64,000 nt of DNA from Virgisporangium aliadipatigenens (GTDB lineage: Bacteria > Actinomycetota > Actinomycetes > Mycobacteriales > Micromonosporaceae), in the NCBI RefSeq assembly GCF_016863615.1, contig NZ_BOPF01000006.1:124001-188000 (forward strand), written 5' to 3'. Under the pieces are notes generated by a model that worked only from the letters and a program-made list of their open reading frames with translations, had not been told where the DNA came from and made no database searches. Below are positions 8,624-17,630 of the stretch, one piece after another. Every line of letters begins with the position of its first letter. Positions within the stretch are counted from its first letter, which is position 1. A program made the position numbers and the translations under genes.

Positions 8624-9331
8624 TCAGACCAGGTAGCCGCCCGTGGCGCGGAGGTTCTGGCCGGTGATCCAGCCGGCGTCGGGCCCCACGAGGAACGCCA
8701 CCACCGCGGCGATGTCCGCCGGCCGCCCCAGCCGCCGCAGGGCCGTGAGCGCGGCGGCCTGTTCGAGCGCCGCCGGCGGGTTGGCCGCCCGCAGCATGTC
8801 GCTGTCCGTGGCGCCCGGCGAGACGGTGTTGACCGTGATGCCCCGACCGCCGAACTCCCGCGCGCCGACGGCGGTGAGCTGTTCGAGCGCCGCCTTGCTG
8901 GCGCAGTAGAGCGCGTGCCCCACGGCCGGCACCACGGTGTTGAGCGTGGAGACGTTCACGATGCGGCCGCCGTCGCGCAGCACCGTGGCGGCCTCCCGCA
9001 TGGCCAGGGCGGGGAAGCGCACGTTGACGGCCAGGACCTGGTCGACGTCGTCGGCGGTCAGCTCGGCGAACGGCGTGCGCGGGTTGATCGCCGCGTTGTT
9101 GACCAGGATGTCGAGCCCGTCCCGCACGTGCGCGAACATCGCCGCGGCCGCGTCGCGTTCGGCGCCGTCGACCCGGATCGCGGTGGTGCCGGGCAGCGTG
9201 TCGACGAGGCGCTGCGCCATCGCCCCGTTTTCCCGGAAGGTGAACACCACGCGGATGCCGTCGGCGGTGAGCCGTTCCACGACGGCGCGGCCGATCCCGC
9301 GCGAACCGCCCGTCACGAGTGCTGTCCTCAT
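8624..9331 (-). CDS. SDR family NAD(P)-dependent oxidoreductase
   Basis: Classical short-chain dehydrogenase/reductase of 235 aa. Cofactor-binding TGGSRGIG is at residues 7-14, NNAA near 85, the catalytic Ser in VSTLN, and the YCASK motif with the catalytic Tyr and Lys near 144-148; the end has the usual NLRATGGY. An Arg after the glycine motif favours NADPH. Homologues resemble 3-oxoacyl-ACP reductases, but substrate is unknown. It starts 11 bases after the stop of an AraC regulator gene on the same strand, so the two are co-transcribed. Confidence 0.9.
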   Translation of the reverse strand: MRTALVTGGSRGIGRAVVERLTADGIRVVFTFRENGAMAQRLVDTLPGTTAIRVDGAERDAAAAMFAHVRDGLDILVNNAAINPRTPFAELTADDVDQVLAVNVRFPALAMREAATVLRDGGRIVNVSTLNTVVPAVGHALYCASKAALEQLTAVGAREFGGRGITVNTVSPGATDSDMLRAANPPAALEQAAALTALRRLGRPADIAAVVAFLVGPDAGWITGQNLRATGGYLV

Positions 9332-9342
9332 GGACCCGGACG

Positions 9343-10191
9343 CTAGGGCCTGGCCGGCTCCCGGTATTGAACGAATGCGCGCAGCCGCGCCGGCGTCAGG
9401 CCCGACAGGGCGCGCACCTCCCGCTGGAAGTGCGCCTGGTCGGCATAGCCGCACTCGGCGGCGATCCGGGCCAGGTCGAGCCCGCGGGTGAGGCCGTGCA
9501 CGGCGCGCTGGAAGCGGGCGATCCGCGCCACGGTCCCCGGCGACAGCCCCACCTCCCGCCGGAACGCCGCCGCCAACCAGCGCCGGCGCACCCCCAGGCG
9601 CGCGGCGACGTCCCCTACCCGCGCCCGCCCTCCGGCGGTCGCGTCGGGATCGCCGCCGTGCGGGCCGGGGTCCGGCGAAGGACTGCCGGGCGCGGGCCGC
9701 TGGAGCATCCGCCACGCCTGCCACACCGGCCCGTCCGCCGGCGGACCGTCCGGCAGCCGCGCCGCGAGGAGCCGGTCCAGCACCGCGAAACGCGACGCCG
9801 GGTCCGATACCGACGCGAGCCGGTCGACGAGATCCACGCGGAGCACCTCGTCCAGCCCGGCCGTCCCGTCGACCAGGTCCCGCGCCGGCACCCCGAGCAG
9901 CGTCGCCGTCCCGAGCGGGGTGAGCCCGATCGTGATCCCGTGCCGCCAGCCGGTCTCCTCGAGGACGGCGTGTGCCCGGCGCGGCCCGGTGACGATGCGG
10001 GCCGCCCCGTCGAGATCCACGATCGCGCAGGTGACGTTCAACGGAAGGAGCCGGTGCGGCAACGGCCCGGAACCGGCGGCGTGGAACGTGCTGTAACCGA
10101 TCACGTAGGGGCGCAGCCGCGGGTCCGGCCGGGCGGCCGCGGTCTCGCACGGCGGCCCACCCGCCCGGGCCGGAACGGAGTGCAGGTGCAT
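9343..10191 (-). CDS. AraC family transcriptional regulator
   Basis: 282 aa. The C-terminal 100 residues are an AraC-type domain (GDVAARLGVRRRWLAAAFRREVG, then a second helix-turn-helix IAAECGYADQAHFQREVRAL). The N-terminal part is a DUF6597-like sensor region, RPDPRLRPYVIGY. Start ATG 10191 (MHLHSVPAR) is chosen because longer versions would read through the promoter and start of the divergent MmcQ gene. First gene of a two-gene unit with the SDR, which it may regulate. Confidence 0.85.
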   Translation of the reverse strand: MHLHSVPARAGGPPCETAAARPDPRLRPYVIGYSTFHAAGSGPLPHRLLPLNVTCAIVDLDGAARIVTGPRRAHAVLEETGWRHGITIGLTPLGTATLLGVPARDLVDGTAGLDEVLRVDLVDRLASVSDPASRFAVLDRLLAARLPDGPPADGPVWQAWRMLQRPAPGSPSPDPGPHGGDPDATAGGRARVGDVAARLGVRRRWLAAAFRREVGLSPGTVARIARFQRAVHGLTRGLDLARIAAECGYADQAHFQREVRALSGLTPARLRAFVQYREPARP

Positions 10192-10206
10192 GCCGCCATC
10201 GTCCGC

Positions 10207-10212
10207 TACCTT
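10207..10212 (+). promoter_or_regulatory. Leaderless -10 box TACCTT
   Basis: TACCTT ends 6 bases before GTG 10219 and lies between the divergent AraC and MmcQ genes. It fixes the MmcQ start. Confidence 0.5.
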
Positions 10213-10218
10213 CGGCAC

Positions 10219-10557
10219 GTGGACCACGACGACGTGCTCGCGTACTGCCTCGCCAAGCCCGGTGCGTTCCGCGACGAACCCTGGGAGGGAGACGTCGTCG
10301 CGAAGGTGGGCGGGAAGATCTTCGCGTTCCTGGGCTCCGGCCACGCCGTGGGCCTCAAGTGCGGGCCGAACCGGGAGGTCGCCGACGAGTGGCTGCACCA
10401 GTACCCGGACGACGCGAAGGCCTCGCCCTACATCGGGCGTTCCGGCTGGAACGTCCTGACGATCGGCGGCGCGATCCCGGACGACGAACTGCGCGAGGCG
10501 ATCGACGCCTCCTACGACACGATCGTCAGCAAGCTCCCGAAGAAAGCGCGCCCCTGA
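10219..10557 (+). CDS. MmcQ/YjbR family DNA-binding-fold protein
   Basis: 112 aa, the usual length. The family signature is clear: LAKPGAFRDEPWEGD near the start, then KVGGKIFAFLG and a SKLPKKAR end. MmcQ/YjbR proteins have a double-wing, CyaY-like fold and are proposed to bind DNA; none has a firm role. GTG start supported by a leaderless -10 box. The gene ends 31 bases inside the 3' end of the convergent hydrolase gene. Confidence 0.85.
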   Translation: MDHDDVLAYCLAKPGAFRDEPWEGDVVAKVGGKIFAFLGSGHAVGLKCGPNREVADEWLHQYPDDAKASPYIGRSGWNVLTIGGAIPDDELREAIDASYDTIVSKLPKKARP

Positions 10558-11638
10558 CCGCGCGCACCAGGGACGCGGCCCGCGGATCCGGCGTGAACGG
10601 GTCCACGTGCAGCCGGTTCGGCACGTAGCCGAACGCGATCCCCTCGGCCGGATCGGCGTAGCCGAGCGACCCGCCGTGCCCCGGGAAGCCGAACGCCGTC
10701 GGTGAGTACCACGGCATCCCGGGCGTCGGCAGCCCGAACCCGAGCGCCGGCCGGGTGGTGATGCCGAGCATCCGGTCCGGCCCGTTCGCCTGCTCGGTGA
10801 CGGCGGTCGCGAGGGTCGCCTCGTCGAGGATGCGCACGCCGTCGACCGGCCCGATGAGCGCCGCGTAGAACCGGGCCAGCGCGTGCGCGGTGCCGACGCC
10901 GTTGACCGCCGGGATCTCCGCCGCGAGCTGCGCCGGGTCGTTGAGGTCGAACGCCGGCACCGTCGGCACGAAGGCCGCGAGCATGGCCTCCGGGGCGTTC
11001 TCGATGCCGGGGATGGGCGGCGAGTCGAGCCGGGCGACGCGGGGCAGCACGGCGGGCGGCGTGCCGATCCACAGGTCGAGGCCGAGCGGGGCGGCGATCT
11101 CCCGCGCCAGGAACGCGCCCAGGGAGACGCCGCTGACCCGGCGCACCAGTTCGCCGACGAGCCAGCCGTAGGTGACGCCGTGGTAGCCGTGTGCGGTGCC
11201 GGGCTCCCACTGCGGTCGCAGCGCGGCGAGCAGGCGCACCACCGGTTCCCCGGCGAGCGCGTCGGCGAGCGGGACGCGCCGGCCGAGCGAGGGCAGGCCG
11301 GCCCGGTGGGAGAGCACGAAGCGCACCGGGAGGCGTTCCTTGCCGGCCGCGGCGAACTCCGGCCAGTAGCGCGCGACCGGCGCGTCGAGGTCGAGCAGGC
11401 CCCGCCGGACCAGCAGGTGCACGCACGCCGCGACGACGCCCTTGCCCGTCGAGTGCAGCACCACCGGCGTGTCGCGCTCCCAGGCGCGGCCGGTCTCCCG
11501 GTCGGCGGTGCCGACCCACAGGTCCGCGACCACTCGCCCGTGTCGGTACACGCAGACCGCCGCCCCGATCTCGCTGTTCCGGTCGAACGCCGTGCGCACG
11601 GCCTCGTACCCGTTCGCGACCCATCCGTTGATCGTCAT
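10526..11638 (-). CDS. Beta-lactamase-fold serine hydrolase (EstB/class C-like)
   Basis: 370 aa. The SxxK motif of the serine beta-lactamase/penicillin-binding fold is in HSTGKG (about residue 62); a Tyr motif follows in HGYHGVTYGW, and a glycine-rich GFPGHGGSLGYADP stretch occupies the third-motif region. Such proteins are esterases or DD-peptidase relatives. No signal peptide is seen, suggesting a cytosolic esterase. Start ATG lies 6 bases after a minus-strand TAACCT box, so the transcript is probably leaderless. Its 3' end overlaps the MmcQ gene by 32 bases tail to tail. Confidence 0.85.
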   Translation of the reverse strand: MTINGWVANGYEAVRTAFDRNSEIGAAVCVYRHGRVVADLWVGTADRETGRAWERDTPVVLHSTGKGVVAACVHLLVRRGLLDLDAPVARYWPEFAAAGKERLPVRFVLSHRAGLPSLGRRVPLADALAGEPVVRLLAALRPQWEPGTAHGYHGVTYGWLVGELVRRVSGVSLGAFLAREIAAPLGLDLWIGTPPAVLPRVARLDSPPIPGIENAPEAMLAAFVPTVPAFDLNDPAQLAAEIPAVNGVGTAHALARFYAALIGPVDGVRILDEATLATAVTEQANGPDRMLGITTRPALGFGLPTPGMPWYSPTAFGFPGHGGSLGYADPAEGIAFGYVPNRLHVDPFTPDPRAASLVRAVRGALSSGAC

Positions 11639-11696
11639 GTCGTCAGGTTAGACTGACGAAAACCGTCAGGAAACCCTGCCAGCATATGCTTGCCGG
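11639..11696. promoter_or_regulatory. Divergent leaderless promoters with inverted-repeat operator
   Basis: Minus-strand TAACCT (11645-11650) is 6 bases from the hydrolase ATG; plus-strand TATGCT (11685-11690) is 6 bases from GTG 11697. An inverted repeat, TCGTCAG (11640-11646) and CTGACGA (11653-11659), covers the hydrolase -10 box, and a further CGTCAG lies at 11664-11669. A repressor site is inferred. Confidence 0.55.
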
Positions 11697-12167
11697 GTGC
11701 GGATCGCGCTCGACGACCTCCCCGGCCACGAAGGCGCCGTCGTCGCGCGCCTGCCCGACGGTTCCCTGGGTGCGGCCGCGGACGAGGCGCCCGCCGGTGC
11801 CCTCGCCTACCTCGCCTCCTGCTCGTGCGGCTGGCGGGGCACCGACGACCGGCCGCCCACCGACACCGGCCGCATGTCCGCCACGTCCGACTGGGTCGCG
11901 CACATGCAGCCGCTGTGGGCCGCCGCCCCACCCGGCTGGCTCGTCAACCGTTCCGACGCCCTGCGTCAGGCGCTCGCCGACCTGGCGGAGAGCTGGCCGC
12001 TGCAGGCGATGGGCGTTCTCGCCGACATCGAACGCTGGCAGAAGACGCTCACCGCCGACGCCGTGGCCGCCGCGCGCGCCAAGGGCGCCTCGTGGGCCGA
12101 GATCGGTGCCGCGCTCGGGATCACCAAGCAGTCCGCGCACGAACGGTTCGGGAAGGCGAAACCCTGA
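11697..12167 (+). CDS. Hypothetical protein with C-terminal helix-turn-helix
   Basis: 156 aa. The last 35 residues, RAKGASWAEIGAALGITKQ onward, form a helix-turn-helix resembling those of sigma region 4 and short actinobacterial HTH proteins. The N-terminal part has a CSCGW pair (near residue 42) and a probable ligand or protein interaction region. The GTG start follows a leaderless promoter. Divergent from the serine hydrolase gene with a shared operator-like repeat, so it may regulate that gene or itself; this is inference. Confidence 0.7.
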   Translation: MRIALDDLPGHEGAVVARLPDGSLGAAADEAPAGALAYLASCSCGWRGTDDRPPTDTGRMSATSDWVAHMQPLWAAAPPGWLVNRSDALRQALADLAESWPLQAMGVLADIERWQKTLTADAVAAARAKGASWAEIGAALGITKQSAHERFGKAKP

Positions 12168-12190
12168 CTGATCACGGCCCGGCTGGGTAG
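12166..12190 (+). promoter_or_regulatory. SigB-type promoter (GACT-N15-GGGTAG)
   Basis: GACT (12166-12169), 15-base spacer, GGGTAG (12185-12190), 36 bases before ATG 12227. Matches the GNNT-N14-16-GGGTAY pattern of actinobacterial general-stress sigma factors except for the last base. Confidence 0.45.
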
Positions 12191-12226
12191 CGGTGCCGGA
12201 CACCGTCGATCCACGAGGAGGCCGAG

Positions 12227-12466
12227 ATGTCCGTGGGTGCCGAGACCGGCCACACGACCGGCACGAAGGACAAGGATTACAACCTGCTCTGGTTCACCGA
12301 GCAGTGCCTGAGCAACGCCCTGCGCATGGAGCAGTACGCGCAGGACGCCGAACGCGACGGCGACACCGAACTCGCCGAGTTCTTCAAGCGCGCCCAGGGC
12401 GAGAGCCGCAAGGGCGCGGAGCAGGGCAAGCAGTTGCTGCGTGCCCGGCTCACCCGAGAGAACTGA
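12227..12466 (+). CDS. Small helical protein, possible ferritin-like
   Basis: 79 aa, helical and hydrophilic, with repeated Glu/Gln-rich segments (WFTEQCLSNALRMEQYAQDA, then LAEFFKRAQGESRKGAEQGK). The pattern resembles a fragment of a ferritin-like four-helix bundle, but no complete ExxH metal site is present, so this is tentative. GAGGAGG precedes the ATG. A SigB-like promoter lies upstream, suggesting stress induction. Stop codons of this and the next minus-strand gene abut with no gap. Confidence 0.7.
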   Translation: MSVGAETGHTTGTKDKDYNLLWFTEQCLSNALRMEQYAQDAERDGDTELAEFFKRAQGESRKGAEQGKQLLRARLTREN

Positions 12467-12652
12467 TCAACGACGGCCGCGTCGCCCGGAGCGCAATGCC
12501 CGGGCGATGAGGCCGATCAGGCTGTCGGAGCGCTGGAAGTCGTCCCGCCCGGAGGTGCCCTGCGCCCCCGGAACGCGGCCGGGACGGTCGGGGTCCGGCA
12601 CGTCGTCCAGAATCCGGGGACGCCGCGGCCGCTCGTCGAAGGGATTGCGCAC
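12467..12652 (-). CDS. Short basic hypothetical protein
   Basis: 61 aa, rich in Arg, Asp and Pro, no membrane segment and probably disordered, with a short hydrophobic stretch SLIGLIARAL near the C-terminus. Support for coding is the near-perfect AGGAGG five bases before the GTG start. Function unknown. A GGGTAC sequence at 12696-12701 on this strand could be a SigB-type -10. Confidence 0.6.
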   Translation of the reverse strand: MRNPFDERPRRPRILDDVPDPDRPGRVPGAQGTSGRDDFQRSDSLIGLIARALRSGRRGRR

Positions 12653-12715
12653 GGGAACCTCCTACAGAAAACCGACGATCGTCTCGTAGCTGTGCGTACC
12701 CCCCGCCGGCCAGGT

Positions 12716-14602
12716 CTACGCCGGGGCGGCCACCCGGTCCGGTGCCACCTGCGGGTCGGGCCGGTAGAAGATGTCGACGTCGACCTCCTCGCCGCCCACG
12801 ACCAGCGTGTCCCACGCGCCGCTCGCGACGAGCGTGTGCAGCGTGTCGGCGCGCAACGTCATCAGGTGCACCCGCAGCGTGTCGTCGTCGGGCAGGCCGG
12901 AGATGCGCGGGGAGAGCCGGTCGCGGATGTCGCGCAGCCGCGCCATGAGCGCCTCGACGTCCGCCTCCCGCTGGGCATCCCCCTCCGGGGCCGACTCGAT
13001 GCTCTCCGCGATGACGTCCTTGATGGCCCTGCTCTCGCCCTGCTCGTCGGAGGTGACCATGGCGTTCCAGGCGCGGCTCTTGTGCCGGTACTGGAGCATC
13101 GACATGGCAGCCTCGTGCCGGATGAAGTCCGCGTCGCGGAACGGCCGCCCGCGCCACGCCCCGCCGAGCGAACGCGCCAGCGAGATGGCCGACGCGAGCC
13201 CGCTGTTGAGCCCGCGGCCCGGCCAGAAGTGGATCGCGTTGGCGGCGTCGCCGAGCAGGAACCCGTACGTGCCGGGCGTCTCCGGCGTCGGCGCCCAGAG
13301 CCGGGCGGTGAACCGCGGCCGCTGCACCATGTCCAGCCGGAACGCCGTCACCGCGCTCAGGTCCTCCGGCGGCACCCCGAAGAGGGCGAGCCCCTCGCGC
13401 ACCCGCTTCCACAGCGCGGAACCCTTCACCAGCGCCGGCAGGAAGAGCGTGCTGTGCGTCGGGCACACGTAGTCGCCGTCGCCGTCGCGCATCATCACGC
13501 ACGGCCGGGACGCGATGCACTCCTCGAACGTCCGCTTGACCGGGTCGATGCCGACGACCTCCTGCGCCTCGGCGTCGGACAGGCGCATGTTGAGGAAGCC
13601 CTCGCCGCGCAACGAGTTGAGCAGGAAGCGGTTCTGCGCGACGGTCAGCAGCACGCTCATCGGGTCGGACAGCTTCGACTTGACCCGCAGCCCGAGCACG
13701 ACGTCCTGGATGTGCCGGCCGTCCAGCGAGAAGATCGACTTGTCCGGGTTGCCGAACTTGCTGATGAAGTGCTCCCGGGTGCGCGACCGGCCGCCCTCGC
13801 AGATCGCCAGCACGTGGTGCGTGCTCACCTCGCCGTGGCGGGCGACCGCGTCGAACTTCTCCGGCACCAGCGTGATGCCCGGCTTGTCGTTGGCGAGGTC
13901 GAGCAGCGTGTCCTCGATGTAGGCGATGCGGATGTTGCGCGGGCGGAAGCCCTGCACCGAGTCCGGCCCGGGCGGCCACATCTCCGTGTGCGTCTCCGGC
14001 CGGAACAGCCGCTCCTGCACCTCCTCGGGCAGGTTGAGGTACTGGCGGCTCTGGATCGTGACGACCTGCTGGCGGCGCACGTTGCCCTGCGACTCGTCCT
14101 TCCAGACGATCCGGCCGCCCTCGGAGATCCAGCGGCTGTCGTAGACCGTGACGGCGACCCGCTCGCCGAGGGTGCGTTCCAACAGCAGGGCCAACGTGAG
14201 TCCGACCGGTCCGCCGCCGGCCACGGTGACGCGCAGGACCGGGGGAGGGGCGCCCTCGGCGGGCGCGGCGGCCGGACGCACCGGCGGCAGCCCGAGAACG
14301 GTGGCCGTGGCGTCGTTGAGCTCGTAGTTGAACGACTCCCCGCCGATCGTGATGACGTCGCCGGGAGTGAGCACCAGCGACGTGACCCGCCTGCCGTTGA
14401 CCAGCGTGCCGTTGCTGCTCTCGAGGTCGGTCAGCACGAACGACTCGGCCTCCCGACGGATCTCCGCGTGGAATCGCGAGGCCCGGATGCTGGAGATCAC
14501 CACCGTGTTGTCGCTCTTGCGGCCGAACGTGATCGGGGCTTCGCCGAGCGGAAAACGCCGACCTGCGTGCGAACCCCCGCGTCCGACAATCTCTGGTGGC
14601 AT
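12716..14602 (-). CDS. FHA domain fused to FAD-dependent monooxygenase-like protein
   Basis: 628 aa. Residues 1-100 are a forkhead-associated phosphothreonine-binding domain with the canonical residues Gly27-Arg28, Ser42-x-x-His45, Asn64-Gly65 and Asn69-Gly70. After a Pro/Ala-rich linker (104-121), a Rossmann FAD site, AGGGPVGLTLALLL, begins at about 128, and the second FAD motif GDAANAIHFWPGRGLNSG is at 451-468, as in aromatic hydroxylases and MICAL-type monooxygenases. The region between has few recognisable motifs and a Cys pair at 368/380. The architecture implies an oxidoreductase that docks on a phosphorylated partner, likely via a Ser/Thr kinase pathway; substrate unknown. ATG start has a weak AGAGAAG upstream. 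Confidence 0.88.
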   Translation of the reverse strand: MPPEIVGRGGSHAGRRFPLGEAPITFGRKSDNTVVISSIRASRFHAEIRREAESFVLTDLESSNGTLVNGRRVTSLVLTPGDVITIGGESFNYELNDATATVLGLPPVRPAAAPAEGAPPPVLRVTVAGGGPVGLTLALLLERTLGERVAVTVYDSRWISEGGRIVWKDESQGNVRRQQVVTIQSRQYLNLPEEVQERLFRPETHTEMWPPGPDSVQGFRPRNIRIAYIEDTLLDLANDKPGITLVPEKFDAVARHGEVSTHHVLAICEGGRSRTREHFISKFGNPDKSIFSLDGRHIQDVVLGLRVKSKLSDPMSVLLTVAQNRFLLNSLRGEGFLNMRLSDAEAQEVVGIDPVKRTFEECIASRPCVMMRDGDGDYVCPTHSTLFLPALVKGSALWKRVREGLALFGVPPEDLSAVTAFRLDMVQRPRFTARLWAPTPETPGTYGFLLGDAANAIHFWPGRGLNSGLASAISLARSLGGAWRGRPFRDADFIRHEAAMSMLQYRHKSRAWNAMVTSDEQGESRAIKDVIAESIESAPEGDAQREADVEALMARLRDIRDRLSPRISGLPDDDTLRVHLMTLRADTLHTLVASGAWDTLVVGGEEVDVDIFYRPDPQVAPDRVAAPA

Positions 14603-14726
14603 CGGACTTCTCTCGCTTTCTCGTGAACGGGCCTTGTAGTCGGGAGCACGCCAACGGGACCGAACGAGTTCAAAGAAGTCTAGTCACCGGCACGAATGCG
14701 GGAGAAGGCTCTGTCGCGGCCCTGAC

Positions 14727-15212
14727 TCAGCCGCACAGCCGTCGATACGCCTCGAGGCCGTCCGGCACCCACTCCCACTCGTCCAGCTTGCGCCGCAGCT
14801 CTTCTTCCGGGAGGAACGCGTGCCACGCGATCTCGTCGGGCTGCGGCCGCACGGGACCGTCCCAACGCACCTCGTGCACACCCATCCACCACCGGTGCAG
14901 GGGATCGGAGGTCAGGAAGGTGAACAGCGGCTCGGGGCGCGGAAGGCCGGTCACGCCGAGTTCCTCGGCGGCCTCGCGCAGTGCCGCCGCGGCGTAGGTC
15001 TCGCCGGCGTGCACCACGCCACCCACGAACATGTCGTACAGGCCGGGGAAGATCGATTTGGTGTCGGTGCGCCGGTGGACGAAGACGCGGCCGTGGGCGT
15101 CCCGGACCAGGACCACCGCGCAGCGGTGGATCAGGCGGCGCGCGTACGCCTCGTCGCGGGTGGCGGCGCCGATCACGGTGTCGTGCTCGTCGACGACGTC
15201 AACCCGTTCCAT
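14727..15212 (-). CDS. NUDIX hydrolase family protein
   Basis: 161 aa. The NUDIX box G-x5-E-x7-REUxEExGU is complete at about residues 64-86 (GGVVHAGET...REAAEELGV). The N-terminus MERVDVVDEHDTVIGAATRDEA and the flanking layout resemble the YfcD/IPP-isomerase-like branch, which acts on diphosphates linked to a leaving group. Substrate cannot be deduced. The gap of 124 bases to the FHA gene holds that gene's promoter region; no motif is certain. Confidence 0.88.
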   Translation of the reverse strand: MERVDVVDEHDTVIGAATRDEAYARRLIHRCAVVLVRDAHGRVFVHRRTDTKSIFPGLYDMFVGGVVHAGETYAAAALREAAEELGVTGLPRPEPLFTFLTSDPLHRWWMGVHEVRWDGPVRPQPDEIAWHAFLPEEELRRKLDEWEWVPDGLEAYRRLCG

Positions 15213-15261
15213 CGGATCATTGTGAAGGGCGCCCGACCAGGACGGCCGGGCGCCCTCGCGA

Positions 15262-16464
<1,203 letters not shown>

Positions 16465-16552
16465 GCGTTCCTCCCATACGATCGATGGCGAACGATGTTG
16501 ATTCTGGCCCGGCGCGGGCCGATTTGATAGACGCAAATGATTGGGGAAACCC

Positions 16553-17566
16553 TTGATCGTGCTGGTGACGGGCGTTACGGGCTTCGTTGCGGGGCACTGC
16601 GTACGCGAGCTGCTCACGCACGGCTACGACGTGCGCGGCACGGTGCGCGACCCGGCGACCGCCGACGTGGCGCACCTGCGCGCGATCGCGGCCGAGACCG
16701 GGCGGGTGTTCGACGTCGTGCGGGCCGACCTGACGGACGACGCCGGCTGGGCCGAGGCGGTCGACGGCTGCGCCTGCGTCTGGCACGTGGCGTCGCCGAA
16801 CCCGACCGAGGTGCCGCGCGACCCGGAGACGCTGGTGCGCCCGGCCGTCGACGGGACCCTGCGGGTGCTGCGCGCGGCCGCCGCCGCGCCGAGCGTGAAG
16901 CGGGTCGTGTACACCTCGTCGGTCGCGACGATCCGGCTCGGCCACGCCGACCTGACGAAGGTGCGCACCGAGGCGGACTGGTCCGTGCCGGACGGGCTCG
17001 ACCCGTACCCGCGCAGCAAGGTGCTCGCCGAACGCGCCGCGTGGGAGTTCGCCGAGGCGAACGGGCTCGACCTCGTCGTGGTCAACCCCGGGCTGGTGCT
17101 CGGCCCGCTGCTGAACGCCGCGAAGCCGATGTCCCTGGAGATCCTGCGGCGCATCTTCGCCGGCGAGGTGCCCGCCGTCCCGCGGATGAGCTTCGCCGTG
17201 ACCGACGCGCGGGACGTGGCGGTGGGGCACCGGCTCGCCATGGAGAACCCGGACGCCGCCGGCCGCTACATCCTCGCCGGCCCGTCGGTCTGGCTCGGCG
17301 AGATGGCGCGGGTGCTCGACGAGGAGTTCGCGCCGTTGGGGTACCGGGTCGCGCGCCGCCCCGCGCCCCGCTGGCTGCTGTGGGTGGTCGGCCGCTGGGA
17401 CCGCGACGTGCGGATGGCCCTGCGCTACCTCGACCAGCCGACGCTGCTCAGCTCCGACCGCGCGATCAGGGAACTCGGCTGGACCCAGCGGCCGGTGCGG
17501 GAGTCCATCGTGGACGCCGCGGAGAGCTTCGTGCGGTTCGGGACCGTGGACCGCCCCCGGCCCTGA
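16553..17566 (+). CDS. NAD-dependent epimerase/dehydratase (dihydroflavonol reductase-like)
   Basis: About 337 aa extended SDR. The nucleotide site VTGVTGFVAGH is at the N-terminus; a TSSVAT segment and the YPRSK motif hold the catalytic Ser, Tyr and Lys. The sequence resembles dihydroflavonol-4-reductase/cinnamoyl-CoA reductase-like bacterial enzymes that reduce aldehydes or ketones; substrate unknown. Start is uncertain: TTG 16553 has GGGGA 6 bases upstream, but TTG 16541 and GTG 16559 are also possible. Divergent from the protease gene. Confidence 0.85.
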   Translation: MIVLVTGVTGFVAGHCVRELLTHGYDVRGTVRDPATADVAHLRAIAAETGRVFDVVRADLTDDAGWAEAVDGCACVWHVASPNPTEVPRDPETLVRPAVDGTLRVLRAAAAAPSVKRVVYTSSVATIRLGHADLTKVRTEADWSVPDGLDPYPRSKVLAERAAWEFAEANGLDLVVVNPGLVLGPLLNAAKPMSLEILRRIFAGEVPAVPRMSFAVTDARDVAVGHRLAMENPDAAGRYILAGPSVWLGEMARVLDEEFAPLGYRVARRPAPRWLLWVVGRWDRDVRMALRYLDQPTLLSSDRAIRELGWTQRPVRESIVDAAESFVRFGTVDRPRP

Positions 17567-17571
17567 ACTCC

Positions 17572-17587
17572 TGTGACGGCGGTCACA
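17572..17587. promoter_or_regulatory. Perfect CRP-type site TGTGA-N6-TCACA
   Basis: TGTGACGGCGGTCACA is an exact palindrome matching the cAMP-receptor-protein consensus used by proteobacterial Crp and by mycobacterial and streptomycete Crp. It starts 6 bases after the reductase stop and ends 9 bases before the ECF -35 element, so a regulator bound here would sit against the sigma-operon promoter. It could also act as a small hairpin. Confidence 0.6.
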
Positions 17588-17596
17588 CGCGGCCGA

Positions 17597-17622
17597 GAAC
17601 CGAATCGCGTCCCACCCCGTCT
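17597..17622 (+). promoter_or_regulatory. ECF-type promoter GAACC-N16-CGTCT
   Basis: GAACC (17597-17601) and CGTCT (17618-17622) with a 16-base spacer, ending 8 bases before the sigma-factor ATG. The pattern matches ECF sigma promoters, so the sigma factor below probably autoregulates and its mRNA is leaderless. Confidence 0.65.
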
Positions 17623-17630
17623 ACCTGGGC

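Noticed and set aside
16506-16520. Short hairpin GGCCCG-GCG-CGGGCC in the gap before the reductase gene, considered as a terminator
   Set aside because: It lies upstream of the two divergent genes, not after either; a six-base stem in GC-rich DNA is easily random.
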